A DNA stretch of 64,000 nt from Nitrincola iocasae (GTDB lineage Bacteria; Pseudomonadota; Gammaproteobacteria; Pseudomonadales; Balneatricaceae), in NCBI RefSeq assembly GCF_008727795.1, contig NZ_CP044222.1:2976001-3040000 (forward strand). Direction: 5' to 3'. Of this stretch, positions 7,892 through 15,918 are shown piece after piece. Each line of letters opens with the position of its first letter. Position 1 is the first letter of the stretch. The notes beneath the pieces were generated by a model. It worked only from the letters and a program-made list of their open reading frames with translations, had not been told where the DNA came from and did no database searches. The position numbers and the translations under genes are program-made.

Positions 7892-8779
7892 ATGAAATGG
7901 CATATTCTCGGCGCGGGCGCTATGGGCAACCTGTTCGCGACCCGGCTGTTGCAAGCCGGTCAGGACGTCAGCCTTATTCTGCGCCTGCCAAAACCTGACG
8001 ACTATTATCAACTGCATTGCCTGGAGGGTAAAGCCAGACGCACTTATAGCCTGCCAATACAGCCAGCGTCAGCAACCGAAACCATCTCCCAATTGCTGAT
8101 TACCACCAAGGCTTATGACACAGAAATGGCACTCGCTTCAGTAGCTGGCCGACTTACGCCAAACGCCACGATCCTGCTACTACAAAATGGCATGGGACAG
8201 CACGACCGCATTCAACAGCACTACCCCTCAGTCAATCTCTGGGCTGGAGTCACCACCGCAGGGGCCTGGCGCCCCAATCCGGCTGAGCTTATCTGTGTTG
8301 CCGCCGGAGAAACCCAGATCGGCCCGTTAAATACACCAGCAACAGAACTTCCAGTCGGCTGGGCCGCACAAATTCCTACACCCACCTATATGCACACTAT
8401 TCAAACAGCCCTCTGGCGCAAACTGGCGATCAATTGTGCTATCAATCCATTGACCGCCTTGCATGGCTGCCACAATGGTGCTCTGATCGAAATCCCCGAG
8501 CTTTATCAGCAGATGCAGCAAATTTGTACAGAGATCGACACCCTGACCCGCGCCCTCGGCATGACACTGTTTGCAACCGACTTGATTGATCAAGCAGCCA
8601 ACGTAGCGCAAGCTACGGCGGGTAATCGCTCCTCCATGCTAGAAGATGTTACGCATGGACGATCCACAGAAATCGAGTTCATCACCGGTTACGTCTGTCA
8701 GCAGGCCGACCAGCTAGGCATCGACCTGCCCTGTAATAAGGCCTTACTGTCACAGGTGCGCGCCTTATCTGCAACCTAG
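7892..8779 (+). CDS. panE: 2-dehydropantoate 2-reductase (ketopantoate reductase)
   Basis: A 295-residue protein. MKWHILGAGAMGNLFATRLLQAG carries the Rossmann GxGxxG motif (GAGAMG, residues 7-12). The second half has the ketopantoate reductase features: LWRKLAINCAINPLTAL with the catalytic-type Lys, and later SSMLEDVTHGRSTEIEFITGYV. It reduces ketopantoate to pantoate with NADPH in coenzyme A synthesis. An in-frame ATG at 7817 would give 25 extra residues that overlap yajQ; the 7892 ATG fits the family N-terminus and has GGAAA upstream. No other pan gene is in the window. Confidence 0.9.
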   Translation: MKWHILGAGAMGNLFATRLLQAGQDVSLILRLPKPDDYYQLHCLEGKARRTYSLPIQPASATETISQLLITTKAYDTEMALASVAGRLTPNATILLLQNGMGQHDRIQQHYPSVNLWAGVTTAGAWRPNPAELICVAAGETQIGPLNTPATELPVGWAAQIPTPTYMHTIQTALWRKLAINCAINPLTALHGCHNGALIEIPELYQQMQQICTEIDTLTRALGMTLFATDLIDQAANVAQATAGNRSSMLEDVTHGRSTEIEFITGYVCQQADQLGIDLPCNKALLSQVRALSAT

Positions 8780-8881
8780 CCCTACTTGGCTGAAAAAGGT
8801 CGATTCAACTTGGCAGTCAGCATGTTAAACTTTGATGAAAGCGTCGGTGATATCCAACCGAACAAAGATCAGGACAGCACC

Positions 8882-9670
8882 ATGACCGAAACCTATACAG
8901 AGATCGACTATCCTTACGACAAAAAAATGAAACGTAAGGTATACGAAGAAGAAAAACGTGCGCTGCAGATTGAACTGTTAAAAGTACAAAGCTGGATGCG
9001 TGAAACCGGACAACGCATCGTGATTATCTTTGAAGGGCGTGATGCGGCGGGTAAGGGTGGCACTATAAAACGCTTCATGGAACATCTTAATCCACGCCAT
9101 GCGCGGGTTATCGCCCTGGAAAAACCCTCTGATGTTGAACGCGGACAGTGGTATTTTCAGCGCTATGTCAAACAACTGCCGACTAGCGGCGAGATGGCGT
9201 TATTCGACCGTTCCTGGTACAACCGCGCCGGTGTCGAGCGGGTCATGGGGTTCTGCTCACCGTCAGAATACCTGGAATTCATGCGTGAGACACCCGAGTT
9301 AGAAAAAATGTTTGTGCGTAGCGGCATTCGCTTGTTCAAATTGTGGTTTGAAGTCAGCCGTGATGAACAGTTCGAGCGCTTCCAGTCCCGACGTCTGGAT
9401 CCAGTGAAACAGTGGAAATTATCGCCGATCGATATGGCGTCACTGGATAAATGGGATGCCTACACTGATGCCAAAAATGCCATGTTCCGCCATACTGATA
9501 CACCCGAAGCGCCCTGGACGGTGATTCTGTCGGATGACAAGAAACGTGCCCGACTCAATGCCATGCGCCATATTCTCAGTCAGTTGCCCTACCCGGACAA
9601 AGACCCGGAAACCGATATTATCCCTGACCCGAATATCTGTATTCCGGCGCGTAAGCTGACCCGCGGATAA
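8882..9670 (+). CDS. ppk2: Polyphosphate kinase 2 (PPK2)
   Basis: A 262-residue single-domain PPK2. The Walker A GRDAAGKGG, the Walker B region ALFDRSWYNRAGVERVMGF and the lid segment RRLDPVKQWKLSPID are all present. The enzyme phosphorylates nucleotides from polyphosphate or makes polyphosphate from NTP. One-domain forms usually act on nucleoside diphosphates (class I), but class cannot be settled by eye. I chose the ATG at 8882, preceded by AGGA. A TTG at 8786 and an ATG at 8822 would extend the frame but have no good ribosome site. The gene runs convergently into the B12 operon, two bases from the next stop. Confidence 0.93.
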   Translation: MTETYTEIDYPYDKKMKRKVYEEEKRALQIELLKVQSWMRETGQRIVIIFEGRDAAGKGGTIKRFMEHLNPRHARVIALEKPSDVERGQWYFQRYVKQLPTSGEMALFDRSWYNRAGVERVMGFCSPSEYLEFMRETPELEKMFVRSGIRLFKLWFEVSRDEQFERFQSRRLDPVKQWKLSPIDMASLDKWDAYTDAKNAMFRHTDTPEAPWTVILSDDKKRARLNAMRHILSQLPYPDKDPETDIIPDPNICIPARKLTRG

Positions 9671-9672
9671 GT

Positions 9673-10221
9673 TTACTGATGGGAGTTCCGGACAGCATAG
9701 CTTTTACTGATGAATTCCGGCTCCTCGACTCCACGGCGCTGATTAATCACCTGCGTCAGCACAAAGCTGAAATTACACAGCATATTAAGCAGCCTCGGCA
9801 GCACTTCAGGCACCCTGATACCTTCTGCATCAACCCGCACTAATGCGCGAATAGCTTTCTTGCTGGCTGAGCGGGCCTGATGCAGCTGTGGTACCGGCAC
9901 ATCCCCGCGCGGTAGCACAAATCCGCTGTTACGCCCGGCCACTTCCGTGCGGTAATGATTCAGCCGCTCCTCAAGCCAGAGCAGATCCGCTTCATCAACA
10001 GCCAGACGACCACGAATAGAGCCATTAGCATGAAAGGCCAGCGGCTGAAGCCGCTCCAGATCAGTAGCGATATCGTCCATCTCCGGTCCCAGGGCGGACA
10101 GGGCCATCCCCAGCAAGGCACACAGCTCATCGGTGATGACTTCATAATCACACAGACACGAAGACTCCTGTATGAACGGGTAACAGACTTCATCCGGATT
10201 TTTACTTTTTTTCAGCGACAT
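9673..10221 (-). CDS. Degenerate PduO-type cobalamin adenosyltransferase-like protein
   Basis: A 182-residue protein that I align to the PduO-type ATP:cob(I)alamin adenosyltransferase encoded at 15240-15812. Residues 27-41 (EVITDELCALLGMAL) match the GDVDELNSLIG region. Residues 101-129 (FVLPRGD...QLHQARSASKKAIRALV) match the EFILPGGS...HLARSVCRRAERRIV region. The N-terminal ATP loop (YTRSGDKGTTGL in the intact protein) is absent, the conserved RR has become KK and the following Glu is Ile. It is therefore unlikely to be an active transferase. It is the last gene of the btuF-btuC-btuD series, 5 bp after btuD, which suggests a cobalamin-binding or handling role. That role is inference. Confidence 0.7.
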   Translation of the reverse strand: MSLKKSKNPDEVCYPFIQESSCLCDYEVITDELCALLGMALSALGPEMDDIATDLERLQPLAFHANGSIRGRLAVDEADLLWLEERLNHYRTEVAGRNSGFVLPRGDVPVPQLHQARSASKKAIRALVRVDAEGIRVPEVLPRLLNMLCNFSFVLTQVINQRRGVEEPEFISKSYAVRNSHQ

Positions 10222-10226
10222 CACAG

Positions 10227-10958
10227 CTATCCGATCACAGAAATAATGGGAGGATGGGCCTGCAAATCAACACAAGCCTCTACCTGGTATACTGCACGTA
10301 GATTATCTACCGTTAACACCTCGGCCGGAGTGCCCTGCGCATATACCTGCCCTCGATGTAGCAGACACAGGCGATCACAGTAACGCGCCGCTTGTGCCAA
10401 ATCATGCAGTGACACGATCACGCCATGGTGTCGTTGGGCATAGTGGCGTAGCAACTCCAGTACTCGACACTGATAATACAGATCCAGACTGGCCAGTGGT
10501 TCATCTGCCAACAATAGCTGCGGCTCCCCTGCCAGCACTCTGGCCAGCCAGACCCTGGCTTGCTCACCACCCGACAATTTATCTACCGGTTGGTCCAGCC
10601 ACTGAGTCACACCGGTTTGATGCGCCACCCGTTCCACTGGCGTCTTAGATTCATCACCCCACGGCAGACGTCCAAGGCTGATAATATCGCGCACACTCAG
10701 CGCCCAGGCACTCTGGCAACGTTGCGGCAGCAAACCTATCTGCCTTGCTCGCTGCTGTACTGAGAGCTTTTCAAGTGGGGCGTCGTGCAACTGAACGTCT
10801 CCCTGATAGGGCTCAATACCCGCCAGACAATGCAGCAGGGTGGTTTTACCGGCACCATTGGGGCCAATTAGCCCAAGCATCTCGCCTGGCTGCACTGCCA
10901 GATCAATGGCTTTAAGCCGGGTGTCGACTGTCAGCCCGCTGACTTCGATCAAAGCCAT
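10227..10958 (-). CDS. btuD: Cobalamin ABC importer ATPase (BtuD-like)
   Basis: A 243-residue ABC ATPase with Walker A GPNGAGKTT near residues 33-41, signature LSGGEQAR, Walker B LLLADEPLASLD and the switch histidine in VSLHDLAQA. It is closest to the BtuD/FhuC/FecE type that pairs with FecCD permeases. Its location between btuC and a PduO-like gene, opposite a B12 riboswitch and btuB, points to vitamin B12 import. I prefer the ATG at 10958 (GGAG eight bases upstream) to the one at 10976. It overlaps the end of btuC by 10 bases, so translation is probably coupled. Confidence 0.88.
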   Translation of the reverse strand: MALIEVSGLTVDTRLKAIDLAVQPGEMLGLIGPNGAGKTTLLHCLAGIEPYQGDVQLHDAPLEKLSVQQRARQIGLLPQRCQSAWALSVRDIISLGRLPWGDESKTPVERVAHQTGVTQWLDQPVDKLSGGEQARVWLARVLAGEPQLLLADEPLASLDLYYQCRVLELLRHYAQRHHGVIVSLHDLAQAARYCDRLCLLHRGQVYAQGTPAEVLTVDNLRAVYQVEACVDLQAHPPIISVIG

Positions 10959-11932
10959 CGCCTGCGCTCCCGCCATACCAGCCAGATAAACAAAGGCGCT
11001 CCCAGCAGCGAGGTGAGCACACCCAGCTTCAGCTCTGGTCCGGCTGGCAGCAAACGTACCGCTATATCAGCCAGGCAAACAAGAATCGCGCCCATCAGTG
11101 CGGAAGGCACCAGCACCCGGTCAGGCCGGTTACCGACCAGCGGTCTGAGCAGATGCGGGACAATCAGCCCGACAAAGCCAATGGCACCCGCCACAGCCAC
11201 TGACGTACCCACCAGCAAGGCAGCACCCAGTATGATCAGACGACTGCCGCGGGTATAAGAAAACCCCATGCTGCGGGCCACCTGTTCCCCCAGGCTTAAC
11301 CCCAGCAATAAACGGCGCTGACTTAAGATCAACCCGCCACCCACCAGCAAGGCAGGCAGCAAGAGCCAAAGATGCTCAAGCCCTCGTTCAGATACTGATC
11401 CCAATAACCAGAACACCAACTCCTGCATAGCATAAGGATTAGGCGCAAAATTCAATACAGCCGCCAGTAACGCACCGGTCAGCGTTGAAATGGCTAACCC
11501 CGCCATGATCACCATCCCCTGACGTGCCGTACCCGCCAGAAACAACATTAACGACATTGCCAGCCCGGCGCCAAGTAACCCCGCCAGTGCAGGAGCCGCA
11601 CCACCGGCCAGAGGAAACAAACCAAAATAGAATACGCATGCCGCCCCTAATGCCGCTCCCTGACTCGCTCCGGTCAAGCCAGGATCAGCCAGAGGATTAC
11701 GCAGCAGTCCTTGCAACGCCGCACCACTCAGGCCGAGAGCGGCACCCACCGACATGGACAAAAGCGTGCGCGGCAACCGTATGTCACCGATCACAATCGC
11801 TGCCACGCTATCCACACCGGTTACCCACTCCAATAAACCCGCCCATACAGCCACATCGGTTGAGCCTATATACAGCGAGAGCAGGGTCGTCAAAGACACC
11901 AGCAACAGCAAAACCAGTTGAATCAATGCCAC
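10949..11932 (-). CDS. btuC: Cobalamin ABC importer permease (BtuC-like, FecCD family)
   Basis: A 327-residue permease with about ten hydrophobic segments. FecCD landmarks include DIRLPRTLLSMSVGAALGLSGAALQGLLRNPLADPGLTGAS and, near the C-terminus, GFVGLIVPHLLRPLVGNRPDRVLVPSALMGA. It forms the membrane channel of the inner-membrane importer with BtuD. It overlaps btuF at its 5' end (10 bases) and btuD at its 3' end. Assignment to B12 rests on the neighbours; the family also serves haem and siderophores. Confidence 0.88.
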   Translation of the reverse strand: MALIQLVLLLLVSLTTLLSLYIGSTDVAVWAGLLEWVTGVDSVAAIVIGDIRLPRTLLSMSVGAALGLSGAALQGLLRNPLADPGLTGASQGAALGAACVFYFGLFPLAGGAAPALAGLLGAGLAMSLMLFLAGTARQGMVIMAGLAISTLTGALLAAVLNFAPNPYAMQELVFWLLGSVSERGLEHLWLLLPALLVGGGLILSQRRLLLGLSLGEQVARSMGFSYTRGSRLIILGAALLVGTSVAVAGAIGFVGLIVPHLLRPLVGNRPDRVLVPSALMGAILVCLADIAVRLLPAGPELKLGVLTSLLGAPLFIWLVWRERRRWL

Positions 11933-12762
11933 ACCTCTCGTGCCTGTCGTAACTGTTCAATCAATTCCCAGGTCCAGGGTCCCGGACACTGCCAACGCCA
12001 GTAGTCGGTGGTTAACCAGCGCGGCTCAGGAATACGTCCTGCCAATGCCGGATGTTCAGCAAAACGATTGGCCAATGAAGGACTATCCGGTGATGCCCAG
12101 AGCAGCGCATCAGGGGGATCGCTGACCAACTTTTCAAGATCCAGTGACACATAACCTTTATCGGTCAGATAGTTAGACCAACCGGCCTGGCGCAAAATCT
12201 GATCTTCAAAAGTACCGGAACCTGTCCCTATACCATTAGCCCCCAGAAGCAACAAGCGTGGAGCTGATAGGTCGAGCGGCTGTTCATTTGGGGCAGGAGT
12301 AGCAAGATTGGCTGGCAAGCCGATCAGTTGCAGCAGCGTGCGTTCATAATCCTCAATCTGCTCAAGCGACTGAGGCAGCGAGACGACCGCTACCGGCAAC
12401 TGTAGAGTCTTCAGCCGGTTTCGCAATAACAACGCATTGTACTCCCCCACCAGAACAAGATCAGGTTGCAACTGATAAATTTGCTCCAGCGAACCATCAT
12501 GTACAGGCCAGTCATCCAGCTTCAAAGGCAAAGGGTAGCGTTTATGCAAGGGCGATAGTCCAGCGACACGAGCTTTGTTTACGTGGTATGCCAGTATCCA
12601 GTCCATACACAAATCCAGTGACAGGATACGCTCCGGGAAAGGTGGCACAAACTCCGGCACAGGTTCCGACGACCTCACGGGTTCAGATTTTACTACCAGC
12701 GCCCAGCTCAGCAGCAAGGCCAACAGTAACACACGCCACAACCTCTTGCGTCTGTATGGCAT
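11923..12762 (-). CDS. btuF: Periplasmic cobalamin-binding protein (BtuF-like)
   Basis: A 279-residue protein with a signal sequence (RRKRLWRVLLLALLLSWALVV). A helical-backbone metal/vitamin-binding fold follows: RILSLDLCMDWILAYHV, the QLQPDLVLVGEY segment and GTGSGTFEDQILRQAGWSNY. BtuF-type proteins hold B12 in the periplasm and deliver it to BtuCD. The preferred start is the ATG at 12762, directly behind GGGGGAGG; the ATG at 12774 has no ribosome site. It is divergent from the riboswitch-btuB unit. No riboswitch is visible on its own side, so its control is unclear. Confidence 0.83.
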   Translation of the reverse strand: MPYRRKRLWRVLLLALLLSWALVVKSEPVRSSEPVPEFVPPFPERILSLDLCMDWILAYHVNKARVAGLSPLHKRYPLPLKLDDWPVHDGSLEQIYQLQPDLVLVGEYNALLLRNRLKTLQLPVAVVSLPQSLEQIEDYERTLLQLIGLPANLATPAPNEQPLDLSAPRLLLLGANGIGTGSGTFEDQILRQAGWSNYLTDKGYVSLDLEKLVSDPPDALLWASPDSPSLANRFAEHPALAGRIPEPRWLTTDYWRWQCPGPWTWELIEQLRQAREVWH

Positions 12763-12830
12763 CCCCTCCCCCATGATTTTTTAAGTACCGTCTCTGCCTG
12801 CAAAGGCTGGCAGAATAACGGAAATCCAGG

Positions 12831-12859
12831 ATGACTTCATCTATCCAGGCCCCTATAAT
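12831..12859 (+). promoter_or_regulatory. Probable sigma-70 promoter for the riboswitch-btuB transcript
   Basis: A perfect TATAAT (12854-12859) stands 17 bases after ATGACT (12831-12836), a partial -35. Transcription would start near 12866, about 16 bases before the first riboswitch stem. Confidence 0.6.
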
Positions 12860-12881
12860 GGCGTTGATTTTTTGATATGCT

Positions 12882-13070
12882 CACTGAGGTGTCGCGTGAT
12901 TGATACACGCGATTAAACGGGAAACAGGTGCTGACACCCGTCAAAAGCCTGTGCTGCCCCCGCAACGGTAAGATGTTGTCATCGCAAACGCCACTGTGTT
13001 ATTCAAACATGGGAAGGCGCGATGAACTGCGCGCTCTGCGCCGCATCAAGCCCGGATACCGGCCTCAGTG
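12882..13070 (+). ncRNA. Cobalamin (adenosylcobalamin-type) riboswitch
   Basis: The closing stem P1 is CACTGAGG (12882-12889) with CCTCAGTG (13063-13070). Between them lie the conserved core ACGGGAAACAGGTG and the B12 box with GCTGCCCCCGCAACGGTAA, followed by further arms and AAGCCCGGATACCGGC. These are the hallmarks of the cobalamin riboswitch class. It lies in the leader of btuB, the outer-membrane B12 receptor. When the ligand is bound, expression of btuB is expected to fall. Confidence 0.95.
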
Positions 13071-13089
13071 AGATTACTGTTGGTGTTGC

Positions 13090-13160
13090 GGAGGGCTTCA
13101 CCCAGTCAAACTTACGGAACCACCTGGTACTGGGTGGTGCTGTGTTTTGGCTTTCCCTCC
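13090..13160 (+). promoter_or_regulatory. Possible expression platform between riboswitch and btuB
   Basis: The segment ACTGGGTG (13129-13136) can pair with CACCCAGT (13099-13106). Alternatively GGTGGT (13133-13138) can pair with ACCACC (13119-13124); the two foldings exclude each other. GGAGGG (13090-13095) can also pair with CCCTCC (13155-13160). There is no clear U run, so this does not look like a classical terminator. The arrangement is seen in the sequence; the switching role is inference. Confidence 0.45.
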
Positions 13161-13196
13161 CTCATCACGCCCTACTTAGCGTATGAGGATACAAAC

Positions 13197-15023
13197 TTGA
13201 AACATCCCCTGTACAGACACACCCTGTTACTCACGGCCCTGACAAGTGTCAGCACACCTCTTCTGGCCAACACAGTGCAACTCGAGCCCCTGCTGGTCAC
13301 TGTCACCACGCCGCTACGCATGGCGCAGCCCCTGCATGAGACCCAGGCCGCCACGACCGTTATCACCCGTGCGGACATTGAACGCCAGCAACCCGAGTCT
13401 GTCGCGCAACTGCTACGGGGACATGCGGGTATTGAGTTCGCCAGTAGCGGTGGTGCCGGTTCGATAACCAGCCTGTTTATGCGCGGCAGCAACTCCAACC
13501 ACACGCTGGTAATGATCGATGGTGTCAAGATCAACAACCCAACCAGTGGCGGTGTTAGTTGGCAATACTTACCCGTCAATCAGATCGAACGCGTGGAAAT
13601 TGTACGCGGCCCACAATCCAGTGTCTGGGGTGCTGATGCAATTGGCGGTGTCATCAATATTATTACTCGAAAAGCGAACACTCCCGGAACCACGGGTGAA
13701 ATTCGCCTAGGGGTGGGACAGCAAAACACCCGGCTGACCGATGCCAACTTCAGCGCAGCCAATGCCACCACACGCTTCACGTCATCCTTGAGTTACCGTG
13801 GCTCTGATAGCATCAATGCCAGAACAGCTGATACCTCCGGCGAAAAGGATGGCTATGAGCATTATGGTCTGCGCCTGCAGCTTGAACACGATCTGAACGA
13901 GCGCAACACCCTGTCTGCCGGATATCTACGTAGTCAGGGCGACAACCAGTACGACAGCTGCTCAATCTGGCCAGCGGCGTCAAATAACTGCAAGGAAGAT
14001 TATTCCCTGCAAACACTCAGTCTGGGCTGGACACATCAATTAACCAACGCCTGGCAAATGGAAGCACTGTTACAACGGGTGGAAGAAGATCGCGAAGATT
14101 TTTTTGAAAGCCAGAACAACGGTCGAACACACACCCAACGTGATCAGCTCGGCATCAAGGCAACACTGTCGACTGACCCTTTCAGCCTGGTCAGCGGATT
14201 TGATGCGCAAAAAGAGCGCATACTGAAAGGCTCCGGCTTCACCCAGGACAGCCGGGATATCTTCGGTGTATTTGCACAGACTCACTATCGCCTGACCGAT
14301 GCCTGGACACTGTCAGCCGGGGTGCGTCATGATGACGATGAATTCTTCGGTAATCAGACCACAGGTAACCTGGGATTGGACTGGCAACTGCATAGTGCTC
14401 ACAATATTGGGGCCAGCATTTCCCAAGGATACCGGGCACCTAACCTAATGGAACTCTACGGTCCCGCCAGTTGGGGAGCCAACCCGGATCTTATGCCGGA
14501 AGAGTCAATTAACTATGAACTCTTCTGGCGCTATCAGCCAGGCTCGGCCTTTAATGCTGAAGTGCGCTTATTCCAGAATGAAATAGATAACCTGATTGTC
14601 TGGTCAGCGGGACAAAACCTCAACATCAATGAGTCACGTATCAGAGGTGCTGAAGTCACACTGGGATACCAACTCGCCAACTGGCGTTTTTCCGGGGCCC
14701 TGACGCTTCAGGACCCAATCAATCGTGAAGATGACTCGCTATTGCTGCGTCGAGCACGTGAACATGGCCGGATCGATATTGACTATGCTGTATCAAACTG
14801 GGGAGCAGGCGCTACGCTTGAAGGTCAAAGCAAACGTTATGACTTTGGCGGCCAACGCATGGGCGGCTACGTATTGCTAAACACCCATGCTCACTGGCAG
14901 CTATCATCCGATTGGACATTACGCGCAAAAATCGACAATCTGTTCGATCAAGACTACGAACAAGCCCTTGGATACCACACCCCAGGCCGCTACGTCGAAA
15001 CCAGCCTGACCTACCGCTTTTAA
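13197..15023 (+). CDS. btuB: Outer-membrane vitamin B12 receptor BtuB
   Basis: A TonB-dependent receptor of 608 residues, near the 614 of E. coli BtuB. After a signal peptide comes a TonB-box-like segment (LEPLLVTVTTPLRM). The plug domain has TVITRADIERQQPESVAQLL, GSNSNHTLVMIDGVKINNP and VEIVRGPQSSVWGADAIGGVINIIT. The beta-barrel ends in ...RYVETSLTYRF with the terminal Phe. I assign the start to a TTG at 13197, because GAGGA lies seven bases before it and the resulting KHPLYRHTLLLTALTS gives a proper signal peptide. Extending to 13068 would add 43 residues read from the riboswitch leader. The upstream riboswitch fixes B12 as substrate. Confidence 0.94.
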   Translation: MKHPLYRHTLLLTALTSVSTPLLANTVQLEPLLVTVTTPLRMAQPLHETQAATTVITRADIERQQPESVAQLLRGHAGIEFASSGGAGSITSLFMRGSNSNHTLVMIDGVKINNPTSGGVSWQYLPVNQIERVEIVRGPQSSVWGADAIGGVINIITRKANTPGTTGEIRLGVGQQNTRLTDANFSAANATTRFTSSLSYRGSDSINARTADTSGEKDGYEHYGLRLQLEHDLNERNTLSAGYLRSQGDNQYDSCSIWPAASNNCKEDYSLQTLSLGWTHQLTNAWQMEALLQRVEEDREDFFESQNNGRTHTQRDQLGIKATLSTDPFSLVSGFDAQKERILKGSGFTQDSRDIFGVFAQTHYRLTDAWTLSAGVRHDDDEFFGNQTTGNLGLDWQLHSAHNIGASISQGYRAPNLMELYGPASWGANPDLMPEESINYELFWRYQPGSAFNAEVRLFQNEIDNLIVWSAGQNLNINESRIRGAEVTLGYQLANWRFSGALTLQDPINREDDSLLLRRAREHGRIDIDYAVSNWGAGATLEGQSKRYDFGGQRMGGYVLLNTHAHWQLSSDWTLRAKIDNLFDQDYEQALGYHTPGRYVETSLTYRF

Positions 15024-15052
15024 GGAGAGCGGAGGCCGCAAGCGAGAAGGCC

Positions 15053-15157
15053 GGCAGGGCTTCCCCTTCAAGCTGACCGCTGCTGCCATGGATGGCAGCA
15101 GCGAGCCCACAAGGATGTGTTCACGGCGTGTCAAATTGAAGGGGGAGTCCTGCCTGC
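15053..15157. repeat. Palindromic intergenic repeat element, copy B
   Basis: Outer arms 15053-15071 and 15136-15154 are complementary at 17 of 19 positions. Inside is a perfect 10-base hairpin (15079-15088 with 15093-15102, GCTGCTGCCA and TGGCAGCAGC) whose loop area reads CCATGGATGGC, then GGATGTGTTCACGGCGTGTC. Similar CCATGGATGGC elements are common between genes in marine gammaproteobacteria, as far as I recall. It fills the btuB-pduO gap and may fold in the mRNA. Confidence 0.75.
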
Positions 15158-15239
15158 CCAGCAGCACTAGCAACTACCAGCACAACCACTGAACCCGCTA
15201 TACTTAAACTCAAACCCTTCACAACCAAGGCACACCACT

Positions 15240-15812
15240 ATGTCTGACCGACTCGACCGTATCTACACTCGCAGTGGCGACAAAGGCACGACCGGATTAG
15301 CCAATGGCAAACGTATCCCAAAATCCCACCCACGTATTGAAACCCTGGGCGATGTTGACGAACTAAACAGTCTGATAGGTCTGTTAATTGCTGAACTGGA
15401 TATCAGTCATTCGCTAAATACCACCCTGGCACAGATCCAGAATGATCTGTTCGATCTGGGTGGTGAACTGGCCATAGCCGATGACAACTATACCGTCATC
15501 ACCCTGGAAACCGTCACACGCCTGGAAACCTGCCTGGATCAATTAAATACCAGCCTACCGGCTCTGAAAGAGTTTATTTTACCCGGCGGCAGCCGTGCCG
15601 CTGCAACAGCCCATCTGGCACGTTCGGTATGCCGTCGGGCGGAACGGCGAATCGTCGAACTGAGCAGCCTGAATCAGGAGTCCATCAACCCCATGGGGGT
15701 CAGCTACCTGAATCGACTATCCGATTTATTGTTCGTGGTTGCACGAACCCTGGCACGGGAAAACGGTGGCAGTGAGATACACTGGAAACCCACACCGCAG
15801 GAAAATCCTTAA
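15240..15812 (+). CDS. pduO: ATP:cob(I)alamin adenosyltransferase, PduO type
   Basis: A 190-residue enzyme with the N-terminal ATP loop YTRSGDKGTTGL (residues 9-20), GDVDELNSLIGLL, and the substrate-site stretch EFILPGGSRAAATAHLARSVCRRAERRIV. The C-terminal YLNRLSDLLFVVART is also family-typical. It adds the 5'-deoxyadenosyl group to cob(I)alamin, making coenzyme B12. Length is usual for stand-alone PduO. It follows btuB by 216 bp, with a repeat element between. Unlike the copy at 9673-10221, every conserved motif is intact. Confidence 0.95.
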   Translation: MSDRLDRIYTRSGDKGTTGLANGKRIPKSHPRIETLGDVDELNSLIGLLIAELDISHSLNTTLAQIQNDLFDLGGELAIADDNYTVITLETVTRLETCLDQLNTSLPALKEFILPGGSRAAATAHLARSVCRRAERRIVELSSLNQESINPMGVSYLNRLSDLLFVVARTLARENGGSEIHWKPTPQENP

Positions 15813-15918
15813 CACAAAACATTCCCGTTTTGTGTTTAAGACCAAGGATGATTTTACAGCCACGCCCGAAACGGGATAAGCTAATTACATCAATCAGGAT
15901 AAGAAGAGGAAGAGTCAC

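Noticed and set aside
13068..13196. Upstream extension of btuB to an open frame starting at 13068
   Set aside because: The 43 extra residues are read from the end of the riboswitch and its leader; TTG at 13197 has a good ribosome site and gives a normal signal peptide.
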